Both the position numbers and the translations under genes were made by a program. From JAAYGT01 sp050252075 (lineage in GTDB: Bacteria; Pseudomonadota; Gammaproteobacteria; Burkholderiales; Burkholderiaceae_B), in NCBI GenBank assembly GCA_050252075.1, contig JBFWLP010000020.1:1-39522 (forward strand): 39,522 nucleotides of DNA, written 5' to 3'. Below the pieces are notes generated by a model. It made no database searches and was not told where the DNA came from. It was given only the letters and a program-made list of their open reading frames with translations. Below are positions 32,727 through 39,522 of the stretch, one piece after another. The first letter of the stretch is position 1. Every line of letters begins with the position of its first letter.

Positions 32727-33131
32727 ATGAAATCACTTATTCCTGTAGCCACTGTGTTTGCAATGACGTTTTCGGGCGCCGTCCTTGCCGGCGACGACTG
32801 TACTAGCCCCATGGCCGACTGGAAATCCCGTGAGGCGGTTACGGCGCATGCAACCAGCCTTGGCGTCACGACCGACCGTTTGCGCATTGATGACGGCTGC
32901 TACGAGATTCGCGGCCGCGATACTGACGGCAACCGGGTCGAACTGAAGATTGAACCGGCCACTCTGGCCATCATGGAGCTGGAAGTGCGTTTCCGTCCGG
33001 GAGCCAACACATCACGCTACTTGCCGGGCAGTCAATCGCAAACCGCACAGCCGGCCGCTTCACAGGCAGGTGCGGCACCCACACCCGCACCCGCATCGCC
33101 TGCCGCCGCAACACGGGCCGAAATCAATTAA
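32727..33131 (+). CDS. PepSY-domain periplasmic protein
   Basis: The 134-residue protein has a signal peptide (SLIPVATVFAMTFSGAVLA), one PepSY-like domain (about 25-92; AVTAHATSLGVTTDRLRIDD, then CYEIRGRDTDGNRVELKIEP) with two Cys residues that may form a disulfide, and an Ala/Pro/Gln-rich flexible tail. AAAGGAG precedes the ATG. It is the first gene of the operon leading to DUF2271, a PepSY flavoreductase and ApbE, and probably acts as a periplasmic partner of the redox chain or as an input to the two-component system. Confidence 0.85.
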   Translation: MKSLIPVATVFAMTFSGAVLAGDDCTSPMADWKSREAVTAHATSLGVTTDRLRIDDGCYEIRGRDTDGNRVELKIEPATLAIMELEVRFRPGANTSRYLPGSQSQTAQPAASQAGAAPTPAPASPAAATRAEIN

Positions 33132-33158
33132 GTATCACGTATAGAAAGGTATCCTGCC

Positions 33159-33629
33159 ATGAATCGCTCTCTTACCTGTCTGGCCTTGTCTGCCGCGCTT
33201 GTGGCGCCCGGGCTTGCCATGGCGCGCCCTGTAACGCTGAACACAACGTTGAAAAACTACGGCGGTGACGGCGCCTATCTGGCGCTCTATCTGACCAACG
33301 CGTCCGGCGCCTATGCGCGCACCTTGTGGGTCGCCGGTGAAAAATCGAAGTACTACAAGCACTTGACAGACTGGTACCGGGCAACGGCGGGCAAGGCGTC
33401 CGAGATTAATGGGGTTACTGGCGCCAGCGTCGGCGCCGGAAGAACTCTCAAAGTGACGGTCGACCTGGAGGATGCCTTGTTCGATGCCGGTTACACGCTG
33501 AACATCGATGCGGCCGCCGAAGATATGCGTGACAGCCCGCGCGAGATCTCGGTGCCTTTGACCACGGCAGGTGCCGGCCAGAAGGTGGGCGGGCGCCATT
33601 ATGTCGCCGGCTTCAATTACGGCTTCTAA
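33159..33629 (+). CDS. DUF2271 periplasmic protein, likely FMN-carrying
   Basis: The 156-residue protein has a signal peptide (CLALSAALVAPGLAMA) and a DUF2271 domain. Residues 84-90 read NGVTGAS, which resembles the flavinylation motif D-G-x-(S/T)-G-A-(T/S) used by ApbE in NqrC, RnfG and related proteins; Ser90 would be the acceptor. Other family marks are YLALYLTNASGAYARTLWV and the terminal HYVAGFNYGF. It lies between the PepSY protein and the PepSY flavoreductase, with ApbE at the end of the operon, so it probably carries covalent FMN as an electron acceptor or relay outside the membrane. Confidence 0.87.
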   Translation: MNRSLTCLALSAALVAPGLAMARPVTLNTTLKNYGGDGAYLALYLTNASGAYARTLWVAGEKSKYYKHLTDWYRATAGKASEINGVTGASVGAGRTLKVTVDLEDALFDAGYTLNIDAAAEDMRDSPREISVPLTTAGAGQKVGGRHYVAGFNYGF

Positions 33630-33649
33630 GCACACCCGGAGACTGATCC

Positions 33650-35857
33650 ATGATACGCCTCCTGCATCGCTGGCCAGGCCTTGTCTTAGCGGCTTTGGTG
33701 CTTGTGAGTAGCTTGAGTGGGGCCGCGCTCGCGTTATTTCCTGCAATGGAGGCCGTGCAGGCCCCTCGTGCCGACGCAAGCCTGACCGTAGCTGAACTGG
33801 CGGTGCGTGTGCAGGCAACACATCCGGGTCTTGAGCAGATCAAACGTTCGCCTTCCGGGCAATTCAGTGCCTGGTGGTTTGATGGGGCACAACCCGGTTC
33901 GGCCATCGTCGATCCGGCCACGGGCCGCGACATCGCCCGAGCCGATCCAGACCCCGTCCGGCGTTGGCTGACCACGTTTCATCGTTCGCTTTTTCTGGGT
34001 GACGGAGGGCGTTTGATGGCCGCCGTCAGTGCCCTGGCGATGCTGGTGCTTGCATTGACCGGCGTGTTGCTGGTGGCTCGTCGCACGGGTGGATGGCGCG
34101 GGTGGTTTACCCGATTGCGCGGGCCGCTCGCAGGGCGCTGGCATACCGAGCTTTCACGAATTGCCGTTTTCGGCTTGTTGCTGTCGTCCGTTACGGCACT
34201 CTGGATGTCGGCTGAAACATTCGACCTGGTGGCTCATGATGCCGTCAGTATTCAAAGACCGCAGCACACCAGTGTGCTGCCCGGTAGGGCTCTGGCGAAT
34301 ATGGACGCATTACGCGTCGTTCCCGCGTACGAATTACGCGCGCTGAGCTTTCCCGCAGCCAATGACCCTCAGGACGTCTTCACACTCGAAACGTCACAAG
34401 GCATGGGGTATGTCGATCCCGGTACCGGTACGTTGCTCGCCTGGCAAGGGGCGAGCGGCGGTCAGCGATTTTCAGAAACCATACATTGGCTGCATACAGG
34501 TCAGGGGGCCGCCATACTGGGCATTATTCTGGGCCTGACAGCGCTGTGTGTCCCGTTCATGGCGGTAACCGGCGTGCTGGTATGGTCTTCGGGTCGTCGT
34601 GGCCGCCCCCGCCTGAAAGACAATGCGTCCGCGAATGAAGCCGAAACCGTGATTCTGGTTGGTTCCGAGGGGGGCTCGACCTGGGGATTTGCGTTTGCGC
34701 TTGCCAGTGCCTTGCGTCAAGCAAGTCAGTCGGTTAACGTAGCCCCCATGTCGGGCTTTGTACCCTCGCGGTATCGTCGTGCGGAGCGTTTTCTGATTCT
34801 TGCCGCTACCTATGGCCAGGGTGATGCGCCGGCGTCGGCCAAAGGGTTTCTGGACAACCTCCAGGCCTTGCCGTCAGTGCCGCGCGCCCCGCTGGCCGTA
34901 CTAGGGTTTGGTGATCACAGTTTTCCGGAGTTTTGTGCATTTGCCAAAGCGGTGGATACCTGTGCTCGCCACAAGGGATGGCCGGTTTTATTGCCCTTTG
35001 ATACGATCGATCGCCAATCATCGCAGGACTTCACTCGCTGGGGGCATGCGCTGGGCGATGTGCTCGGTCTTCCCCTTGAGCTGGAACATTTGCCCGTACC
35101 TCCTGATGCCGTAGCGTTGACCTTGCTTGAGCGTAGAGATTACGGTGCAGCGGTTCAAGTTCCAATGGCCATACTGCGCTTCGCTGTTCCACGGGCCCCC
35201 CTTTCGCGACGACTTACAGGCCAAGGCTTTGTGCGGTTCGAGGCAGGCGATCTGCTCGGCATCTTGCCCGAAGGTTCAGCCGTTCCGCGTTTGTATTCAT
35301 TAGCCTCGGGCTCAGACGATGGTTTTATTGAAATTGTGGTTCGCAAACATCCAGGCGGCTTGTCGTCCAGCCAGCTGACCGCCCTTGAGCCGGGCCAGTC
35401 GGTTCAAGGGTTCTTGCGTCGTAATCCCGGATTTCATGCGGGTTGTGCCAGTACGCCATTGATCTTGATTGGCGCAGGCACGGGCGTTGGACCTTTGATT
35501 GGTTTCATCCGCGCGAATGCAGCGCATCGCCCTATGCATCTCTTCTTTGGCTTGCGCAATCCGGACAGTGATTTTCTCTATCACGAAGAGCTATTGAAAT
35601 GGCAGTCCACGGGCCGGCTTGGAAGCCTGACCATCGCGGCTTCCCGGGGGAAGCGTCCGCAATACGTGCAGGACGTCCTGCGCGACAAAGCCCCTCAGGT
35701 GGTCGACGCTGTCCGCCTGGGGGCGACCATCATGGTATGTGGTGGTCGCGACATGGCTCGGGGAGTACAGGAGGCACTCACCGCTATTTTGCAACCTATT
35801 GGATTGACACCCGCACAGCTTAAAGACAACGACCGCTATCATGAAGACGTTTACTGA
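33650..35857 (+). CDS. PepSY-TM / flavodoxin / ferredoxin-reductase fusion
   Basis: The 735-residue protein has a PepSY_TM membrane module with four helices (about 11-30, 122-143, 169-187, 288-313) and conserved His residues (His6, His111, His165, His279, His282) suited to binding haem; a flavodoxin domain (about 333-470; VILVGSEGGSTWGFA, AATYGQGDAP, LGFGDHSFPEFC); and a sulfite-reductase-like FAD/NAD(P) module with PRLYSLAS (547-553) and GAGTGVGP (608-615). It should take electrons from NAD(P)H in the cytosol and pass them across the membrane to the DUF2271 flavoprotein. It overlaps apbE by 17 bases. Confidence 0.92.
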   Translation: MIRLLHRWPGLVLAALVLVSSLSGAALALFPAMEAVQAPRADASLTVAELAVRVQATHPGLEQIKRSPSGQFSAWWFDGAQPGSAIVDPATGRDIARADPDPVRRWLTTFHRSLFLGDGGRLMAAVSALAMLVLALTGVLLVARRTGGWRGWFTRLRGPLAGRWHTELSRIAVFGLLLSSVTALWMSAETFDLVAHDAVSIQRPQHTSVLPGRALANMDALRVVPAYELRALSFPAANDPQDVFTLETSQGMGYVDPGTGTLLAWQGASGGQRFSETIHWLHTGQGAAILGIILGLTALCVPFMAVTGVLVWSSGRRGRPRLKDNASANEAETVILVGSEGGSTWGFAFALASALRQASQSVNVAPMSGFVPSRYRRAERFLILAATYGQGDAPASAKGFLDNLQALPSVPRAPLAVLGFGDHSFPEFCAFAKAVDTCARHKGWPVLLPFDTIDRQSSQDFTRWGHALGDVLGLPLELEHLPVPPDAVALTLLERRDYGAAVQVPMAILRFAVPRAPLSRRLTGQGFVRFEAGDLLGILPEGSAVPRLYSLASGSDDGFIEIVVRKHPGGLSSSQLTALEPGQSVQGFLRRNPGFHAGCASTPLILIGAGTGVGPLIGFIRANAAHRPMHLFFGLRNPDSDFLYHEELLKWQSTGRLGSLTIAASRGKRPQYVQDVLRDKAPQVVDAVRLGATIMVCGGRDMARGVQEALTAILQPIGLTPAQLKDNDRYHEDVY

Positions 35858-36824
35858 ATCGATGCGCCACGCGCTGAACGGTCCCACCATGGGTACGCGC
35901 TGGTCTGCCCTGTTCTTCACGGCGCCTGGATTTGATCCTGGCCCGGTGCAGGCTGCACTGCAGCAGGCGGTCGATACGGTGGATTCACTGATGTCCACCT
36001 GGAAGCCGGACAGCACGCTCATGGATTTGAACCGCATGCCGCCGGGTACTACTGTGCTCGTACCTGACGACCTGGCGTATGTGCTGGCGTTGGGTCTTGA
36101 AATCGGACGGGCCTCGGACGGGGCCTTCGATATCGGTATGGGTGATGCCGTGCGCGCATGGGGTTTTGGTCCGGATGAGGCGGATGTCCAGGGTATTCGT
36201 GCGGCCATGAAGGCGCAACGGCATCCAGCCCATAAGGTGATGGAGGTCGATGGCAACCGGGTGCGCAAGCATGGGGTCATTGCACTCGATCTGAACGGGA
36301 TCGCCAAAGGGCATGGGGTCGATCGACTGGCGCAAACATTGCAAAATCATGATGTTGAGGCGGCGTTAGTGGGCATCGATGGCGAGTTGCGGGCGATGGG
36401 AGCAAAACCGAATGGCGAGCCCTGGACGGTGGCCGTTGAGGCGCCTGACCTGGATCGCCGCGCACCGCACTCCATTCTGTCGCTTCAGGATGCTGCCGTG
36501 GCTACGTCGGGTGATTATCGGCACTGGGTAAATGTTCGGGGACGCCGCTTGTCGCACACCATGGATCCTACGCGCGGCGCCCCGCTGGTTTCTTCGCCTG
36601 CGTCGGTGACTGTGCTGGCCCCGACATGCGCGCAGGCCGATGCCTGGGCAACAGCGTTCATGGTGGTTGGGCCCGAGGCCGGCACAAGGCTCGCCGCGCA
36701 ACAGGGCATGAGTGTCTTGTTTCTGATGCGCGATGGGGCATGTGGCGTGCATGCCAAAGGCTGCGGGCCGCTGTTTGAAAATAGGGACATCACCAGTACA
36801 TTCTGTTCTGGCGGCGTGGGGTGA
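35841..36824 (+). CDS. apbE: ApbE-family FAD:protein FMN transferase
   Basis: The 327-residue protein has ApbE motifs: GPTMGTRWSA at residues 14-23, DLNGIAKGHGVD, AVATSGDYRHWV, HTMDPTRGAPL and AQADAWATAFMV. ApbE attaches FMN from FAD to Thr or Ser of target proteins using Mg2+. Unlike most ApbE proteins it has no signal peptide or lipobox; the frame upstream of the ATG meets a stop 36 bases before with no other start. It is the last gene of the operon and overlaps the reductase gene by 17 bases. The DUF2271 product is its likely substrate. Confidence 0.92.
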   Translation: MKTFTESMRHALNGPTMGTRWSALFFTAPGFDPGPVQAALQQAVDTVDSLMSTWKPDSTLMDLNRMPPGTTVLVPDDLAYVLALGLEIGRASDGAFDIGMGDAVRAWGFGPDEADVQGIRAAMKAQRHPAHKVMEVDGNRVRKHGVIALDLNGIAKGHGVDRLAQTLQNHDVEAALVGIDGELRAMGAKPNGEPWTVAVEAPDLDRRAPHSILSLQDAAVATSGDYRHWVNVRGRRLSHTMDPTRGAPLVSSPASVTVLAPTCAQADAWATAFMVVGPEAGTRLAAQQGMSVLFLMRDGACGVHAKGCGPLFENRDITSTFCSGGVG

Positions 36825-36879
36825 GGAGTCGTCGGTGCGAAGGCCGGTTCGATCTGGGTAGCGGTTTGAATAAATTCCA

Positions 36880-36900
36880 TGCGCGTTTGGTTTACGCGCA
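36880..36900. terminator. Hairpin between apbE and the convergent TetR gene
   Basis: TGCGCGT (36880-36886) and ACGCGCA (36894-36900) form a perfect 7-bp stem with a TTGGTTT loop, placed between the two convergent stops. On the minus strand an AATTTATT stretch follows, giving a weak terminator for the TetR gene. For apbE there is no T tract. Confidence 0.45.
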
Positions 36901-36906
36901 GATAGC

Positions 36907-37632
36907 TTAAGCTTTTACGCTGCGTAGCACCACCGTGGTGATGTGCGTGAGCCAGTTGTCTAAGGCTTCATCGGCCATCATGTCCTGGTCCAGGAAGGCG
37001 CTCAGGGTGTAGCGGTTCGAGAGATAGAAATAACCCAATGAAGCTATCGTAATGTAAAGATCGCGCGCTTTCATGTCCGCACGAAAAATTCCCTGTTTCA
37101 CACCTTTTTCCAGTATAGATTCCAGCATGGCGATGCCGGGCGGGAGTAATTCGTGGAAGCGCGCCGACTTTTTCAGATACTTGCCCCGATGCAGATTTTC
37201 CGTGTTCAGCAGCGTTAGGAATTCTGGATGTTCCAAGTAGTGGTTCCACATGAAGTGCACCAGGCTGGCCAGTGCATGCGTGGGGTTGCTGAGATCTAGG
37301 CTGAGCTTGGCCTCGGCATCGTTCATTTGCTGGTAGACCGTTTTGAGGACTTCAATAAAGAGGTTCTCTTTGCTACCAAAGTAGTAATAAATCATGCGGT
37401 CATGGGTGCGAGACGCTTTGGAAATGCTGTCGATACGCCCACCGTCAAAACCGTTCTTGGCAAAGATTCTCGTTGCCGCCCGCAAGATTGCTTGACGTGT
37501 GGTGTGGGCCCGCGCCTGGGTGCCGGCTATAGGCTGTCTTGCGGGCTTGCCAGTTCGCGCTCCTTTTTGGGGCTTCTGCTCTGGCGATTGTTCTGGCGAT
37601 TTGTTTGAGCGAGTGGGTTGCGTGGTGGCCAT
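36907..37632 (-). CDS. TetR-family transcriptional regulator
   Basis: The 241-residue protein has a low-complexity Lys/Gln/Pro/Ser-rich N-terminal extension (about 40 residues), then a TetR helix-turn-helix (about 43-92; TRQAILRAATRIFAKNGFDG, then ISKASRTHDRMIYYYFGSKE) and a C-terminal ligand domain of the TetR_C_17-like type. A perfect TATAAT -10 box for it lies on the minus strand at 37674-37679, though without a clear -35. It is divergent from an alpha/beta-hydrolase and SDR-like gene pair across 178 bases, which it probably represses. Confidence 0.88.
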   Translation of the reverse strand: MATTQPTRSNKSPEQSPEQKPQKGARTGKPARQPIAGTQARAHTTRQAILRAATRIFAKNGFDGGRIDSISKASRTHDRMIYYYFGSKENLFIEVLKTVYQQMNDAEAKLSLDLSNPTHALASLVHFMWNHYLEHPEFLTLLNTENLHRGKYLKKSARFHELLPPGIAMLESILEKGVKQGIFRADMKARDLYITIASLGYFYLSNRYTLSAFLDQDMMADEALDNWLTHITTVVLRSVKA

Positions 37633-37810
37633 ACTTTTTGTCTCGGGCGGAGCTTGCCGCTTGTCATACCTGGATTATACGTGCGAGTGAAATGACGGGC
37701 TTCGACGAGGCGCCGCTAGTGACGACTCTGTATTGTGCAGCCCAAATTTGTGTGCTAGCATAAAAATGTAGTGAACACTGAAATATTGGCTTGGGCAAGA
37801 GGAGACAAAC

Positions 37811-38665
37811 ATGCCTACCATCAAGACGAGCGATGGAATCGAGCTGTACTACGAAGAGGCAGGGTGCGGCCTTCCCGTCGTTTTCGTGCACGAATTCGCC
37901 GGCAACTACCGAACATGGGAGCCTCAGATGCGGCGCTTTTCCCGATCGCATCGTTGCATCACATTCAGTGCTCGTGGCTACCCACCCTCCGACGTTCCTG
38001 AAGATCCTGGCCTATATGGGCAGGACCGTGCGCGTCAGGATGTCATTGAGCTTATGGACGCTCTTGCTATTGAGCGTGCGCACGTGGTGGGGCATTCCAT
38101 GGGTGCTTATACTGCCTTGCACGTTGGCTTACGACATCCCGAGCGCTGTTTTTCGGTGGCTGCTCTGGGCTGTGGGTGGGGTTCGACTCCTGAAGATCGA
38201 GAGGCCTCTGTGGCGTTGTGCGAGGACATTGCACGTATGTTTGACGAAGGCCCCATGCTACAGGCTGCGAAGCAGTATGCGCACTTTGCGATGCGGCTTT
38301 CATTCAAAGCCAAAGATCCGCGAGGATTTGAAGAGTTCACACGTATGCTCGCCGAGAATTCGGGTAAGGGCTCGGCGCTGACCATGCTCAATCTGCAGCT
38401 GAAGCGGCCTACGTTGTGGGAACTGGAAGAGGCTTTGAAAACATTCTCGGTGCCGCTGCTGGTATTGCTCGGCGATGAAGATGAACCCTGCCTTGCGGGC
38501 AGCGTATTTCTGAAGCGTACGGTGCCAACAGCTGCTTTGCACATTATTCCTCGCGCTGGACACACCATCACCAGCGAAGAACCCTTCGCAGTGAACGAAT
38601 CTTTGGCCGAGCTATTCCAGGCGGTGGAGTCGGATCGCTGGATGCAGCACAGGCAGGCAATGTGA
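37811..38665 (+). CDS. Alpha/beta-hydrolase
   Basis: The 284-residue cytosolic protein is an alpha/beta-hydrolase with Ser96 in VVGHSMGAYTAL, Asp224 in LLGDEDEPC and His251 in AGHTITSEEP as a complete triad. The oxyanion strand is PVVFVHEFAGNYRTW, where the usual HG is HE. A GAGGAG ribosome site precedes the ATG. It is the first gene of a unit with an SDR-like gene 168 bases on and is divergent from TetR. Likely acts on an ester, lactone or C-C bond of a carboxylic or aromatic compound; the substrate is unknown. Confidence 0.88.
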   Translation: MPTIKTSDGIELYYEEAGCGLPVVFVHEFAGNYRTWEPQMRRFSRSHRCITFSARGYPPSDVPEDPGLYGQDRARQDVIELMDALAIERAHVVGHSMGAYTALHVGLRHPERCFSVAALGCGWGSTPEDREASVALCEDIARMFDEGPMLQAAKQYAHFAMRLSFKAKDPRGFEEFTRMLAENSGKGSALTMLNLQLKRPTLWELEEALKTFSVPLLVLLGDEDEPCLAGSVFLKRTVPTAALHIIPRAGHTITSEEPFAVNESLAELFQAVESDRWMQHRQAM

Positions 38666-38833
38666 GGCAACCATAGGCACTGTGCAATTCGATATCAACA
38701 ACGTCATTGCCCGCTCGCCTCTGGACTATCCCGCCCGTCGCAATCCGTTGTCCGCTGCTTTACTTGACACCTGAGTACAAGAATTTATTCACCTAGCAGT
38801 CCATTAAGCCAATTTAGGAGTAGGAGATACATC

Positions 38834-39522
38834 ATGGATCTACAACTTACCGATAAGAAAGTGCTCGTCACCGGCGGTAGCCAGGGAATCGGCAAGATGA
38901 TCGCCGCAACTTTGGCGTCGCAGGGTGCCGATGTCGCCATATGTTCACGCAGCCGCGATTCTATTGAAGCGGCTGCGCGCGAAATATCTGGGAACACGGG
39001 GCGAAAAGTTGTTGCTGTTACCGCCGACCTAACCAAGGACGAAGACGCTCGCCGCTTCATTGATGAGGGGCACGCTGCGTTGGGCCGCATCGACATACTG
39101 GTGAACAACGCTGGCTCGGCTCCCGGTGGCGTGATAGAGACACTGTCCGAGGACGACTGGGAACAGGCCCTGCAATTGAAATTTATGGGTTATGTGCGGT
39201 GCCTGCGTTATGCACTGCCTATTATGGTCAAGCAGGGCGGGGGCCGCGTGGTCAATCTTATCGGTAACGATGGGGTGAAGCCTTCTTACTGGGAGATCGC
39301 CCCGGGTGCGGCTAATGCGGCCGGCCAGAATCTCACGAAGTCTCTTGCTGGTCAGTACGGCAAACATGGTATTAGTTTTGTTGCCGTCAACCCTGGGCCC
39401 GTAAGAACGGAACGTTGGGCCGGCCTGGTACAGGCTATGGCGCGTGATATGAAGCTCAGCTATGAAGAGGCAGACACTCTGGCGCCCTCATCTATACCTG
39501 GGCCGCATTGCCGAGGTAGAGG
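38834..39522 (+). CDS. Short-chain dehydrogenase/reductase-like protein, partial, atypical active site
   Basis: The protein starts with a Rossmann fold typical of SDRs: VLVTGGSQGIGK (TGxxxGxG, residues 10-21), NNAG at 91-94, and VNPGPVRTE near residue 185. AGGAG sits seven bases before the ATG; a TTGACA box lies at 38764. However the usual Tyr-x3-Lys pair is absent: alignment from the following helix (NLTKSLA) puts Pro157 and Asn161 at those positions, and the usual Ser is also missing in VVNLIGNDG. Near the window edge the frame reads SSIPGPHCRGR, while the next frame reads LGRIAEVE, as expected in this family, so a frameshift is suspected around 39496-39498. The gene continues outside the window. 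Confidence 0.8.
   Translation, partial: MDLQLTDKKVLVTGGSQGIGKMIAATLASQGADVAICSRSRDSIEAAAREISGNTGRKVVAVTADLTKDEDARRFIDEGHAALGRIDILVNNAGSAPGGVIETLSEDDWEQALQLKFMGYVRCLRYALPIMVKQGGGRVVNLIGNDGVKPSYWEIAPGAANAAGQNLTKSLAGQYGKHGISFVAVNPGPVRTERWAGLVQAMARDMKLSYEEADTLAPSSIPGPHCRGR

Noticed and set aside
38682..38774. Short 30-codon GTG open frame between the hydrolase and SDR-like genes
   Set aside because: No ribosome site and no recognisable product; the segment more likely holds a promoter (TTGACA at 38764).

Overview
The window looks like chromosomal DNA of a high-GC betaproteobacterium, most likely Burkholderiales of the Alcaligenaceae type (Bordetella, Achromobacter or Pusillimonas relatives). This is inferred from GC-rich coding, two Bug/TctC-type periplasmic binding proteins, many small regulator-plus-catabolic-operon units and a very large type V autotransporter. 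No rRNA, tRNA, CRISPR array or phage genes were seen. Nearly all of the window is coding.

Layout. (1) 1-2060: the 5' end of an IS3-family element has cut livG after codon 40; livM and livH follow intact upstream. (2) 2061-7316: a HutC-type GntR regulator converges on dabAB, a two-gene inorganic-carbon transporter; a LysR gene lies divergent to dabB with a strong T-N11-A inverted repeat between them. (3) 8419-11568: a four-gene minus-strand operon (Bug binding protein, DUF1185 protein, alpha/beta hydrolase, FCD-type GntR regulator) with a palindromic operator candidate upstream. (4) 11761-24161: a surface block with a small beta-barrel protein, a 7TMR-DISM histidine kinase, its response regulator, a 2116-residue autotransporter with about 16 Gly-rich repeats, and a convergent TonB-dependent receptor. 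(5) 24250-26304: a PQQ-type sugar dehydrogenase, a small ribbon-helix-helix-like protein and YaiI. (6) 26219-29325: a LysR regulator divergent from a frameshifted Bug gene and an asparaginase-like gene. (7) 29380-30587: a SIMPL-domain protein and a cupin. (8) 30604-36824: a QseBC-like two-component pair divergent from a PepSY / DUF2271 / PepSY-flavoreductase / ApbE operon, which reads as an extracytosolic flavinylation and electron-transfer system. (9) 36907-39522: TetR divergent from an alpha/beta hydrolase and an SDR-like gene running off the window.

How the parts work together. Most blocks pair a transport or redox function with its own regulator. The most notable signals are a run of nine G in the signal-peptide codons of the giant autotransporter (a phase-variation candidate), a likely flavinylation motif (NGVTGAS) in the DUF2271 protein beside an ApbE that lacks an export signal, an asparaginase-like protein with the substrate-binding Asp replaced by Gly, an SDR-like protein without the Tyr/Lys catalytic pair, and two apparent frameshifts at short C runs that could be real mutations or assembly errors.
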